This document shows, piece by piece, positions 55,801-63,567 of a DNA stretch of 64,000 nt. Made by a program: the position numbers and the translations under genes. This DNA comes from Myxococcales bacterium. Lineage in GTDB: Bacteria > Myxococcota_A > Bradymonadia > UBA7976 > UBA1532. Each line of letters begins with the position of its first letter. Position 1 is the stretch's first letter. Location: NCBI GenBank assembly GCA_020633435.1, contig JACKDP010000001.1:744001-808000 (forward strand), in the 5' to 3' direction. The notes under the pieces are model-generated. The model saw only the letters and a program-made list of their open reading frames with translations. It did not search any database and had not been told where the DNA came from.

Positions 55801-56679
55801 GGGCACGACCACGCCGTCGAAGGACCACGAGGCCAGGCGGGAGCCGGCGAAGACCAGCACCTCGTTGACCCAGACCTTGATGGGGTCGGTCGTGGACAGG
55901 CGCAGCTCGTAGTCGCCGGCCTGCTTCACCTGGACGCCGGCGACGCCATAGGCCACCTGCCACGGCACCGGCTCCATCATGGCGTGCAGGTGCAGCTTGC
56001 CGCGGGGATCCTCGGGCAGGTCGTCGCGCCAGCCCACCTCCAGCCGCGAGCCGGTGTAGCGCTTGCTCAGGTCGATCTCGCGCTCCGGCGGGTACTCGGC
56101 GTCGAAGCCCTTGCCCTGGTCGTTGTCCCAGGTCCCGATGACGGTGAGCTTCAGCTGCCCGGTGACGGCGGCGACCGCCGCGGCCTGGGCGGCCGTCTGC
56201 CCCTGGATGTGCAGGGAGTGCGAGGCCATCCACGCCGCCGTCGCCCGCACGTCGGCGCGGGGGTGGCTGCGGCGCAGGGCCTCGAACAGCTGCACCAGGC
56301 GGGCGCGCTCCGCGTACGTCCAGTGCAGCGTCACCAAGCGGTTGAGCAGGTAGAGGGGCGCGTCGCCCCCGGGATCGAGCAGGCCGAGCACCAGGTGGTC
56401 CAGCTCGTCGCGCTCGCGATCCTCGAAGCGCGCCAGCGTCGCGGCCAGCTCGTGGTAGAGGGCCGTCGTCGGGCCCGCGGCCTTCGCGGCCTCGACGGCG
56501 GCGCGCATGCCGGCGGGATCGGCCGCGGTGTAGAAGGCGGTGGCCGCCTGGGCCAGCGCGGCGGCGTCGCCGGTGGCGGGGGCCGCGGGGAGCGTCAGCG
56601 TGGGCGGGGGCGGCCCGCCGCAGCCGGCGAGCAGCAGGGCGACGAGGGCGATCAGCCTGGGGGCCGGGTGGCGCAGCAT
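52864..56679 (-). CDS. Large lipoprotein: TPR-containing DUF3857 / transglutaminase-like protein
   Basis: 1271 residues from ATG 56679 (AAGGAGGG upstream). Lipobox LLLAGC. Helical and beta-sandwich regions (a PA14-like or carbohydrate-binding-like part with DYELRLSTTDPIKVWVNEVL), then TPR units around residues 440-650, a DUF3857 beta domain, a transglutaminase-like fold with C951 (QYGDCKDKAVL), H993 (FNHAIVYV) and D1011 (FYDPTVD), and a C-terminal beta domain. The intact triad allows protease, peptidase or crosslinking activity in the envelope. Similar DUF3857-transglutaminase proteins occur in Bacteroidetes and Myxococcota; the substrate is unknown. Confidence 0.88.
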   Translation of the reverse strand: MLRHPAPRLIALVALLLAGCGGPPPPTLTLPAAPATGDAAALAQAATAFYTAADPAGMRAAVEAAKAAGPTTALYHELAATLARFEDRERDELDHLVLGLLDPGGDAPLYLLNRLVTLHWTYAERARLVQLFEALRRSHPRADVRATAAWMASHSLHIQGQTAAQAAAVAAVTGQLKLTVIGTWDNDQGKGFDAEYPPEREIDLSKRYTGSRLEVGWRDDLPEDPRGKLHLHAMMEPVPWQVAYGVAGVQVKQAGDYELRLSTTDPIKVWVNEVLVFAGSRLASWSFDGVVVPVKLRAGTNRVLIKTAHGESGAWMLVARVTGPGGEPLVGDALVQVKADAAIAEGEKPVERPFSEETLIPRAVEGVADGPRKGMLAAAFTEDVGLAVPRVKIAEALSQAYPDALLVRWLKAAALWDNQERGNTSDLLNDLSERFGAELPLLALKQARFWDQQNLREKARRQLTALWQAHPDRDGAAFALADLLEREKWHEERCQILEQVDARQPGLEHAREALAACYEALRFYPRAEAIYMDLLKNLPNSYTALKRMHWLRQGNDDYQGARAFAERWAAAWPHDREAWESLGETLRRARDPAGARKAWGRLVEMAPMAAEAFDRLARLAMQGGDRAQAISLWKEALARDPENESLANRLQYLAPEKSGPWLADVPDEDALEAAVRQRETVKALDGTDLIYLMDDEVTSLAPDGSTINVVTLVAHAVNQAGRDNLTQMSLRSSRARVMHAFAVDPLGRRIEASSIRGGVVRFRQLGEGSTVVLQYRVDQRPDGYLARFLARQWWFQAPGVQTVVSRWVLWAPKGTTFLEEGRGDYQHEQVEKDDQVRVTWMARDTPPVLIEPAMPTLSEVAWHVAVSSVPDWDTFWRWEKALLQDAFRTSPEVEALAAALAEGAKTPAEKVARIHAYLMTNIRYQQDYEGHIAGVKPHAAPVVMARQYGDCKDKAVLFITLAKLMGIEVHFALVRTRDGGPVRLKVPMQQFNHAIVYVPAQPGIPEGRFYDPTVDALDVDVLRHDDQGTLSLVFNPLNDQHAWRPIPYQDASVDTTLADTVLQLAADGRAQGEMELTAHGRVGSIFRRAARNPNQFGQLMQQQVVRTFAGARLEGHQAMQVTSVLEPARVQLSLSVPALARREGKELRLKPPIEWSPQDWFGLAERQHPVLLGSPRTLRWKVTLELPAGAKVKRLPEAVELGTDCIRLKRTVTAREGAIVSEQEVQMRCERVEVKDYAAHRAMSEEMMRRLDEEIVIDVGRVKAPKATAQR

Positions 56680-56746
56680 GGGGCGGGGGCCCTCCTTGGG
56701 TTCGCGGACCATCTTCAGACAGCGCGGGGGGGTCGGGAGATTCCCG

Positions 56747-57262
56747 TCAGCGCAACCGCGCGGCCAGGGCGGCCGCCTTCTGCTGGACGCGGGGATCGAA
56801 GGACGACAGCTCGACCTCCTCCAGGCGGGACTTGAGGAGGGCCTTGCGCGCCACCGTCTTGCCGCTCTGCAGGTGGGCCTCCAGGACGCCCAGGGCGCTC
56901 AGGAGCACCGCGTCCTTCGGGTGGGCCAGGGCGCGCTCGACGAACTCGAGGTCGTCGGGCATCTCATGGGCCGCCAGGAAGGCGTCGAGGGCCTTCACCA
57001 GCTCGCCGCCGGAGGCCTGCATGACCGCGCGCAGGCGCTTCTGGCGCTCCCCGGCCTCGCCGGCGGGGGCGTCCCCCAGCTTCTCCTTGAGGTGGGCCGG
57101 CAGGGCGGCGCTGCCCTCGAACAGGGCGTCGAGCTGCCGCTTGTAGGCCGCCGTGGCCGACTCGACGCGCGGAGTGGCGCCGCCGCGGGGGCGCTCCTCC
57201 TGGCGGTGGCGGCTCTGGTCGGCGCGGCGATCGCGGTCGCGCCAGCTCGGCTTGTCGGCCAC
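56747..57262 (-). CDS. Helical protein of unknown function
   Basis: A 171-residue protein starting at GTG 57262 with GGGAGG 5 nt upstream and a good promoter. The first 40 residues are highly charged and likely disordered (DRDRRADQSRHRQEERPRGG). The rest is helical (KRQLDALFEG, GGELVKALDAFLAAHEMPDD). Residues 80-171 may be a HEAT-like pair. Cytosolic. Divergent from the MoxR gene across 89 bp; no family recognised. Confidence 0.7.
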   Translation of the reverse strand: MADKPSWRDRDRRADQSRHRQEERPRGGATPRVESATAAYKRQLDALFEGSAALPAHLKEKLGDAPAGEAGERQKRLRAVMQASGGELVKALDAFLAAHEMPDDLEFVERALAHPKDAVLLSALGVLEAHLQSGKTVARKALLKSRLEEVELSSFDPRVQQKAAALAARLR

Positions 57263-57290
57263 GGTGGCCTCCCGGGTCGTTGACCCGACG

Positions 57291-57320
57291 ACGATAGACC
57301 CGGCCTCGGCGCGATGGCAA
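57291..57320 (-). promoter_or_regulatory. Sigma-70-like promoter for the 56747-57262 gene
   Basis: On the minus strand: TTGCCA (57320-57315; 5 of 6), 18-nt spacer, TATCGT (57296-57291; 4 of 6). The transcript would begin near 57284, about 22 nt ahead of GTG 57262. Confidence 0.5.
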
Positions 57321-57351
57321 CGCCGCGCCGCCCTGTGGCATCCTCACGCCC

Positions 57352-58179
57352 ATGTTTGCCCAGTTCACCGGAACCGACCGCTACATCGCCTCCCTCGAGC
57401 TGCAGGAGGCCGTGAACGTTGCCCTGGCGTTGCAGCGCCCCCTGCTCATCAAGGGAGAGCCCGGCACCGGCAAGACGCTGCTGGCCGAGGCCGTCGCCGA
57501 GGCCCTCGGCCGGCCCATGTTCACCTGGCACGTGAAGTCGACGAGCAAGGCCCAGGAGGGGCTCTACGTCTACGACGCCGTGCAGCGCCTGCACGACAGC
57601 CGCTTCGGCGACAAGGACGTCGGCGACATCCGCCAGTACATCCGCTTCGGCGGCCTGGGCCAGGCCTTCCTGCACCCCGCCCCCGCCGTCGTCCTCATCG
57701 ACGAGGTGGACAAGGCCGATCTGGAATTCCCCAATGATCTCCTGCATGAGCTCGATCAGATGAGCTTCGAGGTCATCGAGACGGGGGACCAGCACAAGGC
57801 CCAGCACCGCCCGCTGGTCATCATCACCAGCAACAACGAGAAGGAGCTGCCCGACGCCTTCCTGCGCCGGTGCATCTTCCACTTCATCGCCTTCCCCGAG
57901 CGCGATCTGATGGGCCGCATCGTGCGCGTGCACCACCCGCAGGTGCGCCAGACGCTCATCGACGAGGCCATCGCCCGCTTCTACTGGCTGCGCGGCCTGC
58001 CGGAGCTGCGCAAGAAGCCGTCGACCAGCGAGCTCATCGACTGGATCGCCGCCCTCGTGCGCGGCGGCCTCGACCCCGAGGACCTGACCGACCGGGTGCC
58101 CTTCCTGGGCTCGCTGCTCAAGAAGGAGCAGGACCTGGAGGCGTTCGACCGGCACCGCAAGCGCAAGGGCTGGACGTGA
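57352..58179 (+). CDS. MoxR-family AAA+ ATPase
   Basis: 275 residues from ATG 57352. Walker A GEPGTGKT (35-42), Walker B AVVLIDEVDKAD, sensor-type ITSNNEKELPDAFLRRC with arginine finger and FHFIAFPERD of the MoxR (CoxD-like) group. MoxR ATPases act as chaperones that mature or insert cofactors in partner complexes and are normally paired with a VWA protein, here the next gene, coupled by GTGA. Confidence 0.93.
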   Translation: MFAQFTGTDRYIASLELQEAVNVALALQRPLLIKGEPGTGKTLLAEAVAEALGRPMFTWHVKSTSKAQEGLYVYDAVQRLHDSRFGDKDVGDIRQYIRFGGLGQAFLHPAPAVVLIDEVDKADLEFPNDLLHELDQMSFEVIETGDQHKAQHRPLVIITSNNEKELPDAFLRRCIFHFIAFPERDLMGRIVRVHHPQVRQTLIDEAIARFYWLRGLPELRKKPSTSELIDWIAALVRGGLDPEDLTDRVPFLGSLLKKEQDLEAFDRHRKRKGWT

Positions 58180-59378
58180 CGGCCCCGGCGGCCGCCGCCG
58201 CGCGGCCCGAGCCCCTCTTCCTCGACTTCTTCTACCTGCTGCGCGTCAACGGCGTCCCCGTCAGCACCCGCGAGTGGCTGATGTTCGTCGAGTGCCTGGC
58301 CATGGGCCTCGCCGCCGCCGACCTGCACCGCTTCTACGCCCTGGCCCGCGCCACCCTCGTCAAGAGCGAGCGGCACTACGACATCTTCGATCGCGTCTTC
58401 GCCCACTTCTTCGCCGGCGCGGAGGCCCCCGCCGGCCTCGCCGACGCGGTGGAGAGGTGGCTGGAGCAGCCGCTGCCCGTGCCCCAGCTCAGCCCCGAGG
58501 AGCTGGCCCTGCTGGAGCGGCACGACCCCGAAGAGCTGCGGCGGATGTTCGAAGAGCGCCTCAAGGAGCAGGACGAGCGCCACGACGGCGGCAACAAGTG
58601 GATCGGCACCGGCGGCACCAGCCCCTTCGGCCACAGCGGCCAGAACCCGCAGGGCATCCGCGTCGGCGGCAGCGGCGGCGGGCGCTCGGCCATCCAGATC
58701 GCCAGCCAGCGCCGGTTTCGCGAGTACCGCAGCGACCTGACGCTGGACGTCCGCCAGCTCTCGGTGGCGCTGCGCCGCCTGCGCCGCCTGGGCCGCGACG
58801 GCCGGGCCACCGAGGTGGACATCGACGGCACCATCGACGCCACCGCCAAGAACGCCGGCGACCTGGACGTGCGCCTGCACCCCCCGCGGGAGAACCGCTT
58901 GAAAGTCCTGCTGTTGATGGATGTGGGCGGGTCCATGGACCCGTTCGCCGACCTCTGCAGCCGGCTGTTCAGCGCCGCCCACGGGGCGACGCACTTCCGG
59001 GAGTTCCACGCCTTCTACTTCCACAACTGCGTCTACGAGGCCGTGTGGCGCGACGCCCGGATGACGGACGCCATGACCACCCGCGAGCTCCTGCGGTGGC
59101 TCCAGCCCGAGACGCGCCTCATCTTCGTCGGCGACGCCTTCATGGCCCCGTACGAGCTCTTCGCCCAGTACGGCGCCATCGACTACTGGCACCACAACGA
59201 GCAGGCCGGCATCGGCTGGCTGCAGAAGCTGGCCCAGCACTTCCGCAAGGCGGCGTGGCTCAACCCCATGCCCGAGCAGTACTGGCACCACAGCACCATC
59301 AGCGCCATCGGCGACATCATCCCCATGTTCGAGCTCACCCTGGACGGGCTGGACCGGGCCATCGAGGAGTTGCAGTAG
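58176..59378 (+). CDS. VWA-domain protein (CoxE-like), MoxR partner
   Basis: 400 residues from GTG 58176, overlapping the MoxR stop (GTGA). Helical N-terminal half, a Gly-rich segment (GTGGTSPFGHSGQNPQG) that is characteristic of this group, then a von Willebrand A domain with the MIDAS signature LLMDVGGSMDP (DxGxS) and the later Thr/Asp elements. CoxE/VWA proteins work with MoxR ATPases as metal-dependent adaptors. Target unknown; no carbon-monoxide dehydrogenase gene nearby. Confidence 0.9.
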   Translation: MTAPAAAAARPEPLFLDFFYLLRVNGVPVSTREWLMFVECLAMGLAAADLHRFYALARATLVKSERHYDIFDRVFAHFFAGAEAPAGLADAVERWLEQPLPVPQLSPEELALLERHDPEELRRMFEERLKEQDERHDGGNKWIGTGGTSPFGHSGQNPQGIRVGGSGGGRSAIQIASQRRFREYRSDLTLDVRQLSVALRRLRRLGRDGRATEVDIDGTIDATAKNAGDLDVRLHPPRENRLKVLLLMDVGGSMDPFADLCSRLFSAAHGATHFREFHAFYFHNCVYEAVWRDARMTDAMTTRELLRWLQPETRLIFVGDAFMAPYELFAQYGAIDYWHHNEQAGIGWLQKLAQHFRKAAWLNPMPEQYWHHSTISAIGDIIPMFELTLDGLDRAIEELQ

Positions 59379-59456
59379 GGCGTTCTTTTCTGTCAGATTG
59401 TCTGCCACGAAGGCGAAGGCCTCCCCGGCACTTCCACCGCACCGGAGCCGACGATC

Positions 59457-60074
59457 ATGCCCGCCCTCCTCGCGATCCTGACCCTCGCGCTGGCCCAGCC
59501 TGCGCCCGATCCCGACGTCCTGACCGCCGCCCAGGCGGTCTGCAGCAGCCTGCACCCCGACGCCGCCCTGACCGGGCTCTTGAAGCTCGCCGGCAAGCCC
59601 GAAGGCGTCGAGCTCGGGCAGGCCTGGCGGTCGGCCCTCGACTGCCTGAAGGACATCCAGCGCGCCCCCATCCCGGCGGGCGCCGCCGGCCCACCCGTCG
59701 CGCCGGCCCTCGCCGACGCCCTGTGCGCCTGCCGCGACCCCATGTGCACGTTTGACGCCCTCCGACAGACGTACCCCGGCGAGGTCACGGCCGAGGCGCG
59801 GGCGCGGGCCGCCGAGTGCCTGCGGGGTGGCTACCGGGCGGTGCTCGCGTCCCTGGCCATGCGCGATGAGATCTGCGCCTGTCCCGACATGGCCTGCGCG
59901 AGGGAGGCGTCCGACCGCGGGGGCGAGCGCCTGCTGGCGCTCAGGGACATGCGCGGCACGGAGGCCGACATCGAGACCCTCAAGGCGTCGGGCGAGGCCA
60001 CCGTGGCGTGCCTGACGGCGATCGTCGAGCGGAGCCGGCGAGCCGGCGGGACGTCGGGCAGCGCCGAGCCGTAG
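59457..60074 (+). CDS. Small secreted protein with CxCxxxxC motifs
   Basis: A 205-residue protein starting at ATG 59457. A short signal peptide (MPALLAILTLALAQ) is followed by a helical domain with CSSLHPDAALTG and two related motifs, LCACRDPMC and ICACPDMAC, each with three Cys at fixed spacing. Similar CxC motifs occur in secreted Myxococcota proteins of unknown function and suggest metal binding or disulphide bridging. Located between the VWA gene and the DUF922-like gene. Confidence 0.7.
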   Translation: MPALLAILTLALAQPAPDPDVLTAAQAVCSSLHPDAALTGLLKLAGKPEGVELGQAWRSALDCLKDIQRAPIPAGAAGPPVAPALADALCACRDPMCTFDALRQTYPGEVTAEARARAAECLRGGYRAVLASLAMRDEICACPDMACAREASDRGGERLLALRDMRGTEADIETLKASGEATVACLTAIVERSRRAGGTSGSAEP

Positions 60075-60144
60075 GGCCCCGATTCCACCCGCCCCGGCGC
60101 TGTGTCAGACTCGCTGACGGGGTCGGCAACGCGGAGGCCTGTGC

Positions 60145-60936
60145 ATGCGCAACCCACTGCTTTTCCTTGTCTTTCTCCTCACTCCCCTGGCCACATGGGC
60201 CCAGGACGACCCCGACGAGCCCCCGCTGGAGGAGCCCGCCGAGGAGCCGGCCGAGGAGCCCGCGCCCGCGGCGCCCGACGAGGGCGCGGACTGGGGCGAG
60301 CTGAGCGCCTCCAGCGGCGCCCAGCCGACGAAGTGGGTCACCAACGACGGGGTCATCCCCTTCAAGGGGCGGACGTTCAAGGAGGTCCTGCAGGAGATCG
60401 CGGCGCGGCCCGACAAGGAGGCCGGCTCGATGTTCTGCAAGCCCTACATGCGGCTCGGCGGGACGAAGCCCGGCGTCGTGGGGCGGTGCGAGGTGACGGT
60501 CACCTGCACCCGGACGCTCCCCGTCTGGACGCACCGCGACGGCGCCAGCGTCGAGGCGAAGGCCGAGTGGGATCGATTCGCGGGCGCCGTGAAGCGGCAT
60601 GAGGACGAGCACGCCGCCGTGCAGAAGGAGGCCTACGCCAAGGTCTGCGAGCAGGCCATCGGCAAGGACAAGGCGGGCGCGCAGGCCGTGCTTGAGGCCG
60701 CGCGGGCGAAGGCGAAGGCCGCGTCGGACGCCCACGACGTGCGCACCGACCACGGCACCCGGGCGGGCTGCACCCTCGACGTCAGCAAGACGCCGGCGAA
60801 AGGCAGCCAGGCGGAGGAGGCGGCGGAGCCCGCCTTCGAGGCCGCCCCCGAGGTGGAGCCGGCCGAGGAACCGGCCGAGGCGCCCGCCGAGGAGCCGGCC
60901 GAGGCGCCCGCCGAGGAGCCGGCCGAGGACGAGTAG
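60145..60936 (+). CDS. DUF922-like predicted secreted zinc protease
   Basis: A 263-residue protein starting at ATG 60145, with GGAGG upstream. Signal peptide MRNPLLFLVFLLTPLATWA, then EEPAEEPA repeats, a domain with Cys in CKPYMRLGG and CEVTVTCT, and RHEDEHAAVQ, which gives HExxH at residues 152-156. That layout matches DUF922, predicted zinc peptidases. The C-terminus is another Glu/Pro/Ala-rich repeat tail. Likely a periplasmic or secreted protease; activity not proven. Confidence 0.75.
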   Translation: MRNPLLFLVFLLTPLATWAQDDPDEPPLEEPAEEPAEEPAPAAPDEGADWGELSASSGAQPTKWVTNDGVIPFKGRTFKEVLQEIAARPDKEAGSMFCKPYMRLGGTKPGVVGRCEVTVTCTRTLPVWTHRDGASVEAKAEWDRFAGAVKRHEDEHAAVQKEAYAKVCEQAIGKDKAGAQAVLEAARAKAKAASDAHDVRTDHGTRAGCTLDVSKTPAKGSQAEEAAEPAFEAAPEVEPAEEPAEAPAEEPAEAPAEEPAEDE

Positions 60937-60940
60937 CCGG

Positions 60941-61699
60941 TCAGCCCGCCCAGGGAGCGAAGCCCGCGCGGAACGCCAGGTAGAGGGCCCCGTACACCGA
61001 CGCGTGGAACACGGCGTAGGCCACCACCGCGCCGGGGCCGATCGCCCGCACCCCGGCGGGCTCGGGGTCGCGCTGGTAGGGCCGCAAGCACAGCCACCAG
61101 GCGCCCAGCCCCACCACCAGGGCCGCCACGCCATCCGCCACGTAGTGCTGCTTCATCGTCAGGATGGACACCCCGACGGCGAGCACGAACGTCAGCGCCA
61201 GCACGCCGTACAGCCGCCGCGCCGCCCAGGCCGAGGCCGCCGCCACCACCGCCGCCGCCAGGTGCAGCGACGGGAAGAGGTTGGTGGGCGGGTCGACGAA
61301 GAACGTGAGCCGGACCCCCCACTCGTCGAAGCGGGCGACGTCCAGGCCCGCGATGTCAGGCCGAAACCCCTCGGAAGTGACCGGAAACACGGCAAAAAGC
61401 ACCAGGCTCACCGCGACGGTCACGCCGTAGGCCGCCACCACCCGCCGAAACAGGCGCGCGCTGCGGATGACGAAGGCCGGGTACAGCATCGAGGTGTAGA
61501 CCCAGCTATAGAGGAAGACCGACCAGGGCCAGAACGGGAGGGCGCGGTCGACGGCGGTGTCGAGGCGGTGCGCCGTGGCCGGGTCGGTGTGGCGCGCCAC
61601 GAGCTGGAAGCCCAGGTAGGCGACGGCCGTGAAGGCCAGGCCCGCCGCCAGGTTGCCGCCGATGGCCCGCAGGGCCGGGCGCCGGTCGCTCGCAGGCAT
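60941..61699 (-). CDS. PAP2-superfamily membrane phosphatase
   Basis: 252 residues from ATG 61699, with GGAGGGG upstream. Six hydrophobic helices. Phosphatase motifs two and three are present: FPSLHLAAAV (SxH) and SILTMKQHYVADGVA (H and D). Motif one (K...RP) is weak, which resembles the inositolphosphorylceramide-synthase-like branch. Probable lipid phosphatase or phosphotransferase in the inner membrane. Confidence 0.85.
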   Translation of the reverse strand: MPASDRRPALRAIGGNLAAGLAFTAVAYLGFQLVARHTDPATAHRLDTAVDRALPFWPWSVFLYSWVYTSMLYPAFVIRSARLFRRVVAAYGVTVAVSLVLFAVFPVTSEGFRPDIAGLDVARFDEWGVRLTFFVDPPTNLFPSLHLAAAVVAAASAWAARRLYGVLALTFVLAVGVSILTMKQHYVADGVAALVVGLGAWWLCLRPYQRDPEPAGVRAIGPGAVVAYAVFHASVYGALYLAFRAGFAPWAG

Positions 61700-61765
61700 G
61701 GCCCCTCCGTCGTCGCTCGACGGATCATCGCGCGGCGCGCGCGACAGGGCCAGCGTGGCGGTGGC

Positions 61766-63031
61766 CTACGGCGCCGACTTCTCGGGGACCGTGACGGGGA
61801 AGTCACGGGCCCCGCCCCAGCAGAACGCCGTCCCGTCCTGCCGCAAGCCGCAGGACTTGTTCATGGCGGCAGCCACGTGCGCCAGGCCCGGTCCGCCGGC
61901 GAAGTTCGTCGCCCCCGACTGGTCCTCCTGCCCCCAGCAGACGGTGTTGCCGTCCGTCTTGATCCCGCAGAAGTGCAGTCCACCCGCGGCGATCTGCCGG
62001 AACTCGCCATCGGGGGGCGCGTCCAGCCCATCGCAAGACAGGGTGCCATCGGCGCGGATGCCGCACACGGTGCGCCCGGCGCAGGCGACCTGGGTGTAGC
62101 CCTCCCCGGCCAGCGCGTGCGCGGTCTGGCCCCAGCACGCGACCGCCCCGGTGCCATCGACGACGCCACACCCATAGTTGCCCGCGTTGTTGACCACGCA
62201 GAGATCGCTGAAGCGACCAGGCGGCGTCATGAGCAGGCCCGTCTGGTTGGTGCCCCAGCACACCAGGCGCCGGCCCTCCGCCAGAATGCCGCAGGAGACG
62301 GCGTCCGCCGCCGCGATCCGCGTGTACTGGCCGAACGGCGGGGCCGTCTCACCCGCCCGGGCCTGGCCCCAGCAGAGCACCTCCCCACCCTCGCGGATGC
62401 CGCAGGCATGGGCGGAGCCCGTGGCGACCGCCGAGAAGCGGACGGCGGGGGGCTGGCCTGGCCGGACACCGAAGCAGATCGCGTGGCCATCTTCGAGGAG
62501 CCCGCAGAAGCCGACGAGGCCGCCCACGAGCGAGGTGAAGCGGTACCGATAGTCCGTCGCCCCCCCGCCACCGGCGGACCCCGGCCCGACCCAGCGGCCG
62601 TCGGCGCTGATGACGGGGGTGTTGCCGACGCTCACGGCGCTGGGGTGGATGTGCTGGCCGGTCACGTCGGCGGCCCAGAGCGCCGCGGCGGCCCGAGGCA
62701 CGTCCGTGAGCGCGTTGCGCGGCAGCAGCTCGTCATCGCCGGCCACCGCCAGCCCGAGGTAGCGGGGGGCGGCCGTCGCCAGCACGTCGTCGAGGGGCTC
62801 GAGGTCCCCCAGCGTGACGTAGAAGTCACCGGCCACCACGTCCACCTCGGGGTGCGTCTCCGTCCAGAGGGCCTCGCCGCCCTCGGCGTCCGCGTAGAGC
62901 GAGAACGTGAGGGCCACCGGCCCCTCGGCCGGCCTGCCCTCGGCGTCCGCGAGCGCGCCCTCGAAGGTGAGACGCGGGCTGGCGAGCGCGCAGCTCGCGC
63001 CGAGCATGATCACGAGCATGACGGTTCTCAT
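61766..63031 (-). CDS. Secreted RCC1-repeat protein
   Basis: A 421-residue protein whose ATG 63031 overlaps the stop of the Gly-rich lipoprotein (ATGA). Signal peptide near MLVIMLGASCALA. N-terminal 130 residues resemble the region of tail-fibre-like surface proteins (LTFEGALADAEGRPAEGPVALTF). The rest has six or seven RCC1-like units (HACGIREGGEVLCWGQ, SCGILAEGRRLVCWG, YGCGVVDGTGAVACWG, CGIRADGTLSCDG, CGIKTDGNTVCWGQ, CGLRQDGTAFCWGG), a propeller with paired Cys. Presumably extracellular binding protein. Confidence 0.88.
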   Translation of the reverse strand: MRTVMLVIMLGASCALASPRLTFEGALADAEGRPAEGPVALTFSLYADAEGGEALWTETHPEVDVVAGDFYVTLGDLEPLDDVLATAAPRYLGLAVAGDDELLPRNALTDVPRAAAALWAADVTGQHIHPSAVSVGNTPVISADGRWVGPGSAGGGGATDYRYRFTSLVGGLVGFCGLLEDGHAICFGVRPGQPPAVRFSAVATGSAHACGIREGGEVLCWGQARAGETAPPFGQYTRIAAADAVSCGILAEGRRLVCWGTNQTGLLMTPPGRFSDLCVVNNAGNYGCGVVDGTGAVACWGQTAHALAGEGYTQVACAGRTVCGIRADGTLSCDGLDAPPDGEFRQIAAGGLHFCGIKTDGNTVCWGQEDQSGATNFAGGPGLAHVAAAMNKSCGLRQDGTAFCWGGARDFPVTVPEKSAP

Positions 63032-63465
63032 CGGAGGATCCCCTTCACCTGCCAGGTGCCATCCGTTGCTTCAAAGGTCATCCCGAGCGACGCCTCGACC
63101 GCGTGCGCCGCGTCGTCGGCGACGTAGCGCACCACCGGGCGCAGCAGACGGTAGCCCGCCGAGGCCGGCTCGCCGCCCGCGCCGCCAGGGCCACCGCCCG
63201 CGCCGCCAGGGCCACCACCCGCCCCGCCGGGGCCACCACCCGCCCCGCCGGGGCCACCACCCGCCCCGCCGGGGCCACCACCCGCCCCGCCGGGACCGCC
63301 CCCGGCGCCACCTGGGTTGCCGCCGGCGCCACCCGGGCCGCGGTCCAGGCCCGCGTCGCCCACAGCGCCATCACTCGCGGCGGCGGCGTCGCCAGCGGGT
63401 GCGTCCGCCGGATCCTCCGTGCACGCGCAGACCAGCGCGCACGCGATCATCAATGATCGTCTCAC
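63028..63465 (-). CDS. Lipoprotein with Gly-rich spacer
   Basis: A 145-residue protein from GTG 63465 (GGAGG upstream); the signal peptide ends CALVCAC (lipobox), followed by an Asp/Ala stretch, PGGAGGG repeats and a C-terminal globular part of about 60 residues (RLLRPVVRYVADDAA ... GTWQVKGILR). It precedes and overlaps the RCC1 gene, so the two are probably made together. Confidence 0.75.
   Translation of the reverse strand: MRRSLMIACALVCACTEDPADAPAGDAAAASDGAVGDAGLDRGPGGAGGNPGGAGGGPGGAGGGPGGAGGGPGGAGGGPGGAGGGPGGAGGGPGGAGGEPASAGYRLLRPVVRYVADDAAHAVEASLGMTFEATDGTWQVKGILR
63178..63300 (-). repeat. 21-bp tandem coding repeat (PGGAGGG)
   Basis: The unit GCCACCACCCGCCCCGCCGG plus one G (plus strand) recurs several times in tandem with near identity and encodes PGGAGGG in the lipoprotein spacer. 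Copy number is likely unstable between strains. Confidence 0.8.
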
Positions 63466-63517
63466 CCTTCGCCCTCCTGCCCACCACGCGTCGATGACTC
63501 GACCTGACTGCGCCTCC

Positions 63518-63546
63518 AACGGAGCAAGTCATCAGGGCGATGTCAA
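63518..63546 (-). promoter_or_regulatory. Possible promoter of the lipoprotein/RCC1 operon
   Basis: On the minus strand a perfect TTGACA (63546-63541), 17-nt spacer and a poor TCCGTT (63523-63518). The spacing suits GTG 63465, with a leader of about 45 nt; the weak -10 keeps confidence low. Confidence 0.3.
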
Positions 63547-63567
63547 GGGCAGGCGCGTGGCATGGCC

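Noticed and set aside
52768..56835. Plus-strand open frame of 1355 codons
   Set aside because: Antisense of the transglutaminase lipoprotein, which has motifs, signal peptide and catalytic triad.
63466..63567. Possible tRNA or small RNA in the gap before tmk
   Set aside because: No TPsiC-arm consensus, cloverleaf or terminator could be drawn.
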